Shown: positions 1 through 8,842 of the stretch, piece by piece
How the letters are laid out: each line of letters opens with the position of its first letter
Position numbering within the stretch: the first letter of the stretch is position 1
DNA from: Puffinus mauretanicus
Lineage: Eukaryota; Chordata; Aves; Procellariiformes; Procellariidae
DNA: 64,000 nt
Direction: 5' to 3'
Assembly: GCA_023333565.1 (NCBI GenBank)
Contig: JAJKFH010000383.1
Coordinates: 124,001 to 188,000 of the forward strand
The notes under the pieces: model-generated
Database searches by the model: none
Seen by the model: only the letters and a program-made list of their open reading frames with translations
What the model was told of the DNA's origin: nothing
Made by a program: the position numbers and the translations under genes

Positions 1-1846
1 TGACTTGCATATTTATCCCTTTGAGGTTTTAGCGAGCCATTCTGAACATTTTCAGTACTTGCGCTCAATTGTAGTGGGGTGCGGTAAACTACAGACTATG
101 ATGGCACGCTTCAAGAGCTGCTCTGTTGCTTGTCCATCTGTGGAAGTCAGTTTCTTGCAGTGCACAAATCTTGACTGCTTGCTCTTTTGCCCTGAGTAAA
201 ATGTCCTCAGAGGCAGTTCTTGATACCAAAAAGTTACTTACAAGCAGAAGGCTAACTCCTCTTAGGGTCAGGTGTTATGTGAAACTTAAATGGCACGCAG
301 TTGTTATCTGGCCATTCATAACAGAATAAATTTCACTTTGTATCATTTGCGGTCTCCCATTAAATATTTAATAAGCTAGGGGGACAAAAGCAGGAGTTAC
401 AGGTACTATGGGACTGAGAGCCTGCTGCCGCAGAGGGACTGCAGCGCACTGCCAGCAGCGCAGCTTCTGTGCAGACTTACAGTGCTCGAAACCATTCGAG
501 TGTATTTTGAGAAGGGAGCTTTCTGGTTTTGGCCCAGCAAAACTTATTTTAAAGGTGCTCCTACCTAATTTTCAGATAGCTGAAACCCACCTGAGTTATC
601 TGGTCTAACGTTCATTTTGTCTTTCTCCAGACCTCTTCTGTTCTCCCCATCCATTCACTGTGCTTGGTCCCAGTGGTAAGGTAGGCATTTAATCATGGGT
701 GCTAATCTGTTAGCTTTTTAGAAAAACCGGAGTCATCAGACCGGGCAGAAAGAGGAGAATCACTGAACTAATTTACCTGTTTTTGCTGAACTGGGTTTGC
801 CTCCCTAGGGAAACTTAATCCCATCTTCCTTTGTTAGGTTTTAGCTAGAAAAAAGATAGTGCTGAGGCTACTTTCCTCCAAGTCCTTTTCTTCTTTTTTC
901 AGTCTCACAGAATAATGGGGGGAAAATGGCAGTACTTGCAGAACTGCAAATTGGCTTACCTTCTGCCTTGCAAAGGATTTAGTAACCTTGCTCTCTGCTG
1001 GACGGTTTAATCCCGGAGCCCAGAGGACAGAGTCTATTCGTTGTGTTCTGCTGCTGTTGCTTCTTCTTTCGGTTTCAGGCTGACTTCCTCCACCTTCTCT
1101 GTCTTCAGGGACACAGGCAGAGGGGTAGATGTTTTGCACATGTGCCTGAGTTGTCCTTGAAAGGCATTAAACTACTAACTTCAGGCACTCACAAGTGCAT
1201 CCATGGCAGCACAGTGCATACGCTAGGCTGCAAAACCCACTCAAGAAGCTGGGTAAATTCTTAGGGCAGTTAAATACTCACAGCCTGAGCTCATTTAGCT
1301 ATGTTCTACATGAACTAAAGCCACAGAAGGTATGTGGCAACAACTGCGATTTGAGGGCCAGTTAATATGAGCCTTTAAGAAGCAAAGTACCTAAATACCT
1401 GCTGGAAACTAATCATAACTGTAACAAACCTTCAGCAGTTACAAAAATACTTCTTTCCTTCCCGTTGAAACTTGCCAACATGCTTTTCCAGCTCCTTTCT
1501 ACAAGGACGAAAAGGAGTTTTAGCAAATAAATAGAAGAGTCTTGCTGCGCTTTCCACAAGACATCAGCTGTATGGGAGAGCAGAATGGGTGGCACCGTCC
1601 TTGGGTCCCAAAGCGCATGGTACGGCTGTGGACTGTATTTCACACAGCAGCAGCTTATCAAACCTGGGTTATTGCTGTCTCGATGCACAGAGGCCTTTGA
1701 GGAAGGCTGGCGAATACTGGCCAACTTGAGCAGAACATGTCAACAGAACTGTCAGGAAGGAAACGTTACGTTTCATTTATGGGATTACACTCAAAATGTT
1801 TGAGTCGTTTTTTATCAACAAATCCTAAACAATGCAAATGCAAAAC
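1..1846. other. Intergenic sequence downstream of BCL2
   Basis: No coding exon, RNA gene or clear mobile element was seen. In human and other vertebrates the next gene on this side is PHLPP1, converging on BCL2, but I do not recognise PHLPP1 coding sequence or UTR here. The open frames (at most about 100 codons) have no recognisable domain. Confidence 0.7.
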
Positions 1847-1912
1847 AAGTAACTCACAGTGTGCTTTATTATTTTTTCACAATATTAACTAGACAGACAT
1901 GGAAAGTTTAAT
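1847..1912 (-). terminator. BCL2: BCL2 distal polyadenylation signal and cleavage region
   Basis: On the minus strand the AATAAA hexamer is at 1870-1865. It is preceded by CTGTCTAGTTAATATTGTGA and by a CATTAAACTTTCC motif. Both match the extreme 3' end of human BCL2 mRNA almost base for base. By alignment with the human end, cleavage should fall near 1847, about 18 bases after the hexamer. The following sense sequence (1846-1810) is rich in G and T, as expected of a downstream element. The exact cleavage base is inferred. Confidence 0.9.
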
Positions 1913-3784
1913 GGCAGCATGTTCTTATAACATTTTAAAGACAAAGAACAACATAATCATATTAAATGATGATAAACTGACAAACTACATTACCATACAT
2001 ACATCATCCAAAGGTATTGGATAAACGATATCCGCTTATGTACATTTATGCTGGTGATAATTAAAACTCAAATATTCAGAAGAAAAAGAAAAAAATAAGC
2101 TATTTAAATTATAAAAATATACGGTTTTTGTGTGGAATTCTTAATGCTGTATAACGTTTTGAAAAAAATTTCATTGTGTGATGAAGCTGCATTAACTTAG
2201 TATAGGAGTGCGATTTAAACCGAATACAGATTAAATTAGCTCTTTTGTCCTCCTTGTATTTAGCCTTGTTTGAAAGAGAGATAGGAATGAAAAACAAAGC
2301 TGGGCTTTTGCAATGAGAAAGAACTTTTATACTCATAAATCAAAAGATGTTTAATTTTTCATATAGTACTCAGCCATAAACTCATAATACAAATGAATCA
2401 TTTTGCTAGCTTGTTTAAAGAGAGAGAGAGGAAAAAAAAGATAGGCTTTAAACATGCTACTTCACTATACTTTTAATCAACAGGACTTCTAGGTTTGTGG
2501 AGTGCAGGTGCACAGCTAAGCACAGTGTCATGCTTCAGGGTCAAAGCATGCAGTCCAGACGTATAGCTGACTCCCACTGCCTCAGCTGGGGAGACTGCGT
2601 GCATGCAAGGATTGGGGGTACCGGGTCTGTATTCTTTGAACTGCATCACCTTCGTGTTTCCTTTGCACATCTGGTTTCAGCGCAACATTTTTTTTTCATA
2701 ATTGTTCCTTAGTGCAACCCTACTCAGGCTGTGTAATCCCCAATCACAACAGCAAATCAATGAACTTTTATAGTGATGGGGTAATTTTATAATAACTTAC
2801 AAAGAATTTTGTAATTGAAAATTTTTAGTAATTGTAGTCATGTAGTGCACACATTTATAGCTGGGTTTAGTTAAGACTAATTTTCAGACCATCTTGGGTG
2901 AACTCCTGCATCATATGAAACTCGAGATTTTCTTACATACCAGTGTCATTCTGCGTATCTTCCAGCCCCCTTCCTCATCTGTATATTCTCTGTTACCCCG
3001 ACAGCCCCATTACTCCTTTGGTGGATCCAGTGCTTGTTCTATTAAGAAATGTCCTCTGTGTCAGCTCTGATTTCAGAATACTTAACTTGCAGAATTTTTT
3101 CCTTGTTTTTCCATCTGTTTCTAAGTTACTGATCTATAACAGATCTTAGGTGATCTTACAGTTTTTTTTTTTCAGAAGCAAAATATTTTTCTTTGTTATT
3201 TTCTTAAAAAATGGAGTGAAAAAGAATTAACGACAAATAAACTGAATACAGCAGAATCAATTCTTTCGCTGAAATTCCTACCGATTTCCTGTTTTGCAAA
3301 AGACTGCCTTCAGAATTAACAAAGTTTTATAGTGAAGAATAATTGTGGGGTCTCTGTAATCTTTTATTCTGCCCCTATATAATCCTTTTTCAAGGGAAAG
3401 GATGAGCAATGAACAAATTCCAGGTAACAGTCACCTTTAATCAAGGAGATATTTCAGTGATCTCCTTGTTTCCCTCCACTTCTTGACCTCTTCCTTTGTG
3501 TCCTCTGATCCTAACCAACTTCAGAAGTGTCCCTCTTTTTTTATTTTTTGCTTTTACAACTCGCATATGTTGGGAGTGGTCAGCTGTGTGTGCATACATA
3601 GTGACAGAGGATGGATTTTCACTGAAGCATAGTCTCGGAGCATGGAAGTCTATAAGGCATTTTTGTGGGGAAAAAAAAATCTTATGTGAAAGTGTAATGA
3701 AGAATAGGAAGGACAGGAATTATTGCAAAAGAAATGCAGGAGTGAGAGGAGAGGATTTTATTAAAGAAGTTCAAGCTTTTATAT

Positions 3785-3791
3785 ACATTCA
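3785..3791 (-). promoter_or_regulatory. BCL2: miR-181-type seed site
   Basis: The sense strand reads TGAATGT within CATTGAATGTATATAAAAG, matching human BCL2 CAATGAATGTATATAAAAGC. TGAATGT is the 7-mer seed match for miR-181 family members, which are reported to repress BCL2. The surrounding conserved block (3770-3870) supports a maintained function, but a 7-mer alone is weak evidence. Confidence 0.55.
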
Positions 3792-4129
3792 ATGTTTCTA
3801 ATACGTTTCTTAATAAATGTATTATCAACTATCATTATACCTAATGCAGCCACAATACTGTACTATTCTGCAGTCAGGATGGGAAAAGTCCATTAGCTCT
3901 TTAATAAAATAAAATCATCATCAACAGTCATCATGACTCTTCTTTTTGTCTGGTATTAACTAATACACTGGGAAGTCCAGTGAGTAGACACAACAGAACA
4001 CAAAATCCTCACTATTTATTTAAATGTGTATCATGTGTCTTCTTCATATTATTTCTAAAGCAGCTTTAAAAAACTTTAGCCATTGGAAGATATTAAAAAA
4101 TAAAACCCATTCAAATTATCCTGGTAGTA

Positions 4130-4137
4130 TAGCAGCA
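4130..4137 (-). promoter_or_regulatory. BCL2: miR-15/16 family 8-mer seed site
   Basis: The mRNA-sense octamer TGCTGCTA is the perfect 8-mer match to the miR-15a, miR-15b, miR-16 and miR-195 seed. The preceding G extends pairing to microRNA position 9. The surroundings (CAATTCCAGTGCTGCTATAC, then an AT-rich run) align with the human sequence around the experimentally known miR-15/16 site in BCL2. Both site and context are conserved, so loss of control by these microRNAs should raise BCL2 here as in human B-cell leukaemia. Function in this species is inferred. Confidence 0.8.
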
Positions 4138-4301
4138 CTGGAATTGATAGTTACTCTTTTACTACTTTTGACAATGTAAACCTTTAATAAAATAAACAAT
4201 ATTGAAACAATTTGAGGTCTAATAGTTCATGAACTTTAATGGGCACATGGGCACAAATTGAAACGAAGACTGGATTGTGAAATGAAACATTAGCTCGATA
4301 C

Positions 4302-4329
4302 CAGCCAATTCCAGTTGTGAAATTGGCTG
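4302..4329 (-). repeat. Perfect 9-bp inverted repeat in the BCL2 3'UTR
   Basis: CAGCCAATT at 4302-4310 and AATTGGCTG at 4321-4329 are exact reverse complements separated by 10 bases, so the mRNA could form a stem-loop here. The stem also contains CCAAT/ATTGG on both strands. It lies about 170 bases on the stop-codon side of the miR-15/16 site. No known BCL2 element is recognised at this point. Confidence 0.6.
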
Positions 4330-6295
4330 CAGACAAATTCGGCTTGGCAGTTGAAAAAAAGCAAAGCCCACACTCAATCCACAATATTCGGTTGCTCCCA
4401 TTTCAAATATTTTTCATATGAACCCTACGCGAGCATGCCCACTTCTGACAGAAGCACTCTGAAAACATTGCAGGTGCTTTTTGTTTGATGGTGGGATTTT
4501 TCATTTTTCTTTAATCAAGCATAGTTCACATTTTTGTGTTCTTAGAAACATTTCCTTTCTATGTTTCTATAAAATTAAAAGTAATTTCAAATTTGAAATG
4601 TAAGCTTGCTCCATCTTTGCTCATACAAAGTGTAGGTGCCACGACTAAATAGCAGTAAAAATGCTGAGATGTACAACTCTTAAAAAAACAAACAAACAAA
4701 AAAGCAGCTTTGAAGACACAACATCAACTACAGCCTTAACATTGAACATATTACATTCCCAAGTTATGGAGATACTTTGCATATAATGCCACAAAGTTAT
4801 TCGACTGAAATCTTGAGGTTGAATCTACAGTTTATTCACTGTATTTTTTTCATCCTTAGAGCACTTATGTATAATAAGGAAGTTTGCTACCTTTTCCTTT
4901 TATGTCTGGCTATCCATTTACCCACAAATCCCAGATTTCAACAGTTTCATAGAAAAAATAGAAGCGCTTGACTTAAACATTTGAAGCTGGACACTTCCAT
5001 GCCTCGGAGCAGCCCGTGGGACACGCTTCAAACTCTTCGGCTTCGTCGGGACTCCTGGCCTCCTCCGAGCGCACGGAAAGCCCCGCTTTAAAATGCATTG
5101 ATGCATCTGGTTTCAGAACACAGGTCTGTTTATAAAACTGCATACTGAGTACTTGGCATTAATTTTACTTGAGTTGCATTTTGTAACATGAGCAGGTGAC
5201 TTCACCCCCCCCTTTTCCTCCACCCTATTTTTGCTTGAAATGACAGTAGGCACCTGCGCGATCGAGGTGTCACAGAGTCTCTGTCCAGAGAGAGGATTTG
5301 GAGTTTCTTCATCATCTTTTCTTCTTAGACAGTCTTAGGAAATTATTAGCACGAAATAATTCCGAGGGCGAGGGGCAGGAGGATAAAGCTCACTTTCTTT
5401 TCCTGTTAGGAAAATGAACTTGATTTTGGTGTCCAGTTTGATAAACAAGGATAGTCGGAGCTAATCTGTAACTCAGCTGAGGTCTGCTTCTTGCCAAATA
5501 AAATTAAGATCTTTTTCAACTTTCAGGGATTTAGAGACCGCATCTAATTGGTTTCAAACCCCTGGAGGAACTCAGTAAGTAAACAGGATTAGTTGCAGAT
5601 ATGAGCCCCCTAAAGTGGGACACAGGTCAGGTCTTCAGACTCCAGCTCTGCTCTGTCGAAGCAGGCACTTAAGGTCTCCTGATGTTTCTGTGTCAGTAGC
5701 CGCAAAAAACGTTTTACAGCTGAGAAAATCATTGGAACGGCAATTTCCTGCAAGCCCCAAAGATTTCACTTCACACTTCTATTAAAAAAAAGTATTGGAG
5801 TTGACATGTATTAGGGTATTGTGATTATGACGTGATGGCACAACTGGTAACTTGAAAGCGCGTGTTTACAAGGCATAGGCAATCATATTTCCAACTGTCC
5901 TCCTGTAGGGATAGCCAGGTGTCCTTCAAGAAGTTGCCATCTTGACTCCACGTAGGTACCATGTTGAATCGTTTACTCCATCAGTTCTGGCCAGCAGGAC
6001 AGGGTGAGAACTTTGTTCACGCTGACCTTGTCTTTCAGATCCCTCCCCGCCATCCGGAAAATGCAAGGAAAATCAACACAATTAAGCAGCCTTTAGCAGC
6101 TCAAGTAACCGCCCTCGTAAGTGTAAGCAGGTAGGTCTTTGTCAGTATATTTGCTCTTCAGAGATAAAATATCCAGCCAGCTGCATTAATTAAAAAAAGA
6201 ACCTAACAGACTTTGGGGCTCATTAAAGTTAAGAATAACAACATGATGTGATGACAGATACAACTTGCAGACTTTCTGAAAATAGCAGGTTAAAA

Positions 6296-6347
6296 TGTAA
6301 ATATCTTTTAATAAATAATTTTCCTGCAATGTAAAAATAAATGATAT
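6296..6347 (-). promoter_or_regulatory. BCL2: AU-rich element in the proximal BCL2 3'UTR
   Basis: In the mRNA sense this segment carries ATCATTTATTTTTACA followed by ATTATTTATTAAAAG, with three ATTTA pentamers (plus-strand TAAAT at 6298, 6312 and 6338). It begins about 140 bases after the stop codon. The human 3'UTR has an equivalent ATTTATTT-containing element in the same place, following the same GAAATATCATTTATTT lead-in. The human element is bound by stability and decay factors such as AUF1, HuR and TTP-type proteins and changes BCL2 mRNA half-life. The same role here is inference from position and sequence. Confidence 0.75.
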
Positions 6348-6353
6348 TTCCTT

Positions 6354-6360
6354 TGGCAGT
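6354..6360 (-). promoter_or_regulatory. BCL2: miR-34-type seed site next to the AU-rich element
   Basis: The sense strand reads ACTGCCA inside CAGCTATTACTGCCAAAGG, nearly identical to human BCL2 at the same distance from the stop codon. It is a 7-mer-A1 match to the miR-34/449 seed. It sits just before the AU-rich element, so the two could act together. The role is inferred from seed match and conservation. Confidence 0.5.
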
Positions 6361-6484
6361 AATAGCTGATTTAATCTTTAGCTGGGAAGTTGTTTTGCTC
6401 ATAAAATATCATTGTGCTACAGAAAAAAAAATATTATTCTGTTGTTTTGAAAGACTTTTGTAATCCACGATAAACTGGGTGACT

Positions 6485-6619
6485 CTACTTATGTCCGAGA
6501 TAAGCGCCAAGAGTGATGCAAGCTCCCACCAGAACCAGACTCAGGATAGTCTTCAGAGAGATCCAGGAGAAATCGAACAAAGGCCTCATACTGTTGCCAT
6601 ACAACTCCACGAAGGCATC
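6485..6619 (-). CDS. BCL2: BCL2 terminal coding exon (C-terminal 44 residues)
   Basis: Partial CDS: the last coding exon of the anti-apoptotic protein BCL2, read on the minus strand. Translation starts DAFVELYG, continues through FDFSW, and ends in a hydrophobic stretch closing with AYLGHK and a TAG stop at 6487-6485. DAFVELYG is the second half of the BH2 motif, which helps form the groove that binds BH3 peptides of BAX, BAK and BIM-type proteins. The hydrophobic tail (roughly residues 18-41 of this exon) is the anchor for the outer mitochondrial, ER and nuclear membranes. The 44 codons correspond to human residues 196-239, the full usual length of this exon, with no frameshift or missing residue. 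The first codon is complete (GAT), so the preceding intron is phase 0, as in human BCL2, where exon 2 ends after GGW. It differs from human only by conservative changes such as N for P after YG and I or V for L or A in the anchor. The exon with BH4, BH3 and BH1 lies beyond the right edge. Confidence 0.98.
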   Translation of the reverse strand, partial: DAFVELYGNSMRPLFDFSWISLKTILSLVLVGACITLGAYLGHK

Positions 6620-6660
6620 CTAGAAAGGGAAATAACGGGATATCAGAATTGCAGTTACTT
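6620..6660 (-). promoter_or_regulatory. BCL2: BCL2 intron 2 splice acceptor, pyrimidine tract and branch point
   Basis: Read on the minus strand, the intron ends in TTTCCCTTTCTAG, with the AG at 6621-6620 directly before the GAT codon of the exon. A CTGAT branch-point-like motif lies at 6646-6642 with its adenine at 6643, about 23 bases from the AG, a normal distance. The acceptor keeps the BCL2 reading frame in phase 0, which fixes the exon boundary. The branch point is inferred from motif and distance only. Confidence 0.85.
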
Positions 6661-6661
6661 T

Positions 6662-8755
6662 TTTAGAGAGGGAGGGCAACTTCTTCACGCTCAATGGTCA
6701 TCCAGCAATCACGCCGGCACAAAAAACCCCCACAAACCTGTTAAAATAGTGATTTGGGAGCTATGTTTTTGTGCAGTGCTTAGCACAAAGTTCTCCTGCC
6801 TATTTCTTTACAAATATTGCTGTAATTAATTATGGTTGTGATTTCTGCTTTAGGCATGCCCAGTCTAACAGAAAATACAGGACAGCATTTTTAAATACGA
6901 GCCATTTTGGCTCCTGAATGTTGTATATACAAACATATACAAAGGAGGTATATGGACCTTCATTCTCCAAACCTTTCATTTCCACTGGACATGGGGCATC
7001 TATATTGCTGGTCAGCTTCGCTGAAAATAAGGCAGTATTTATTTGGTTCCCTCGGGATGGGTTCAGAAGACTACGTGTAGTAGCCACAGATGTTTCTTCC
7101 ATATGAACTGAAGCTGTTAGGGTTGTCTTACACCTTTGACGGTCTTTCACAACTGTCACCAAAAGGGGTGACACCTTGGTCCTGTGCTCCTGCTAATCAT
7201 GCGTTGGATGTGGCAGCGGTCTGGCTGTAGGGCCCGTTGGGCCAACCAGCTGATGTGACAGCCCTGCCTAAAAAAAGAGCTGTTTTGCCATGGGATGGTC
7301 TTGTCAGTCTGACTTGCCCTCCAGCCTACGGCCACAACATTCAGCTAGAGGAAGAGGAGGGGAAGCATACAGTGATGCCGCTTCTCATGGCCGCCCACAA
7401 GTCACCCGGCGTGAGGTGTTGGGGGAGTCCTCTCCCTCAGCCCAGCCCAAACCGCCCTGGGCTTCTCCTTTGAGCTGCAGTCCTCCATGTACGGAGAGCT
7501 GTTTTGTAAAGCTGCTCCGGGAAAGCCTGGAGGTGCGTGCAGGCACCAAATGGTGAGGCTTTTTAGGTAGCAAAGAGAAAGTGTTTGTGACTCATAAATA
7601 TGATGGGATTTGACTGGGCTAGTGATCAGATTGGTGATACTCTGCACGTAACGCCTTTCTTTCAGGCTGCAATTCCTAACAAACGTGAAGCTTCAGAGCA
7701 TTCCTGAGAGAGAGAGAAATCATACCGTATGGCATGAAAGCAGTAAATAGCGAAGCTGAATGACGTTAAAAATGTGACAAAACTGATAGCATCGTTTAGG
7801 GCACCTCTTTTATTGTGCAGCCAATCGAGGTCTGCTCCCAAACTACTGAGATAAACCCATGAAACAGCTATATCTAATGTGGGGGTTTCTGTCTCTACCT
7901 TTATTACTCGAGGAAATAAAGGGGGGGTTCTGTCTCTACCTTTATTACTTCCCATTTTTGGTAGAAGTTAACATTCTCTTTTTATATTACAGTGCCTTTA
8001 GCTGTTTTGTAATGTTGCTATGTTAGGAGGGAACCTGCCTTCTAAAAATGCATATATGTTATGGTTTACAGCAGGAATTAAGGAGAGAAACATCTCCATT
8101 ATTAATATAAACTTTCCAGCCAAGTTAATTTTCCATAAATTATGTAGCTAAATTAGCGTCCGTCATTAGCCACCTCTAGTTATTGTCAGAATAAGAGCGT
8201 TTGTGATTTTACCACGAGAGGGCGTGTAAGGTTTTTTAATATTTTGCCATTTTGACTCCTGTTCACTAGACATTGAGTGAGATTCAAATAAAAATATGTA
8301 TTTACTTCCAAAATATGTTATTACATTAAGTAATATCAGTGCATGTTGTAGGTAAGAGTGGGTGTCAGTAGATAAAGTCGATAACAGAGTAGCTATAGGC
8401 TAGGGCCAACAGATTGACCTGAAAATACGTCTGCCTCCTGCTATTTCTCAATGCTTGTTCCTCCAGGCAATCAGTTTCAAACTTGGGTTTCCAAAGGTAT
8501 ATTCTTAAGTGAAAGCAGCTTAACCTTTGAGGGCAATGTTTTAATGCAAACTCTTCATTCCGGAGAAAATTTGGCAACTTTTGCTTAGCTGCCTGGTTTT
8601 TGAAATAGACGTTTGCAAACTCTGGCCTTAATATTCTGCTGTGCTGTTGCAGAGCTGAAAAAGCACACTCAGTTTGCTGTGCAGCTCTTTGGAAAGCTGC
8701 TTTTATTTCTCCTTAAGGCTATGAAGTAACACAATATCCTAAAATGTTACAGACT
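6662..8755 (-). other. BCL2 intron segment, nothing recognised
   Basis: Intron next to the last exon. Apart from the 41-bp duplication at 7887-7949 and a GC-richer stretch at about 7290-7480, I see only ordinary AT-rich intron. Open frames are short and without domains. Confidence 0.7.
7887..7949. repeat. Short tandem duplication with 41-bp period
   Basis: The 22-base string starting TTCTGTCTCTACC and ending TTATTACT occurs at 7887-7908 and again at 7928-7949, each preceded by a G-run. The copies are identical, indicating a fairly recent local duplication. Confidence 0.9.
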
Positions 8756-8842
8756 GGGCTAAATCCTGTTGTCGCCAGTGCAGACTCACTGACTTCCATG
8801 GGAGCTTTGTCTGTATAGGGAGTTCAAGATCAGGCCTTACAA
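8756..8842. repeat. Old palindromic dispersed repeat (GACTTCAATGGG-type core)
   Basis: Begins GGGCTAAATCCTG, passes through ACTGACTTCCATGGGAGCTT, and ends GTTCAAGATCAGGCC. The two ends are roughly reverse complementary, as in a fold-back element. Copies or arms of the same family are seen at 11765-11800, 36160-36215, 38418-38475 and 49398-49478. The family looks like a well-known amniote repeat, but I cannot name it with certainty. Confidence 0.5.

Larger units (their letters stand above)
1847..6484 (-). other. BCL2: BCL2 3' untranslated region
   Basis: Runs from the stop codon to the inferred cleavage site, about 4.64 kb, close to the long human BCL2 3'UTR. The identity rests on blocks in the right order that match the human 3'UTR from memory: an AU-rich block near 6296-6370, a block around the miR-15/16 site at 4080-4140, a block near 3770-3870 containing GTACAGTATTGTGGCTGCA, and the terminal block at 1847-1920. 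Between these the sequence is AT-rich and diverged. One local GC-rich patch at about 4990-5090 stands out. Internal AATAAA hexamers on the sense strand at 3762-3757 and 4019-4014 could give shorter mRNAs, but nothing shows that they are used. Long AU-rich 3'UTRs with microRNA and RNA-binding-protein sites are the known way BCL2 mRNA stability and translation are tuned. All open frames inside this interval are taken as chance. Confidence 0.93.

Noticed and set aside
2109..2336. Minus-strand open frames in 1847-6484 as downstream exons
   Set aside because: They lie after the BCL2 stop codon inside the 3'UTR and have no domains.
6479..6829. 116-codon plus-strand open frame over the BCL2 exon
   Set aside because: It is the antisense shadow of the BCL2 coding exon, kept open by the constraint on the real frame. 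It has no domain of its own.
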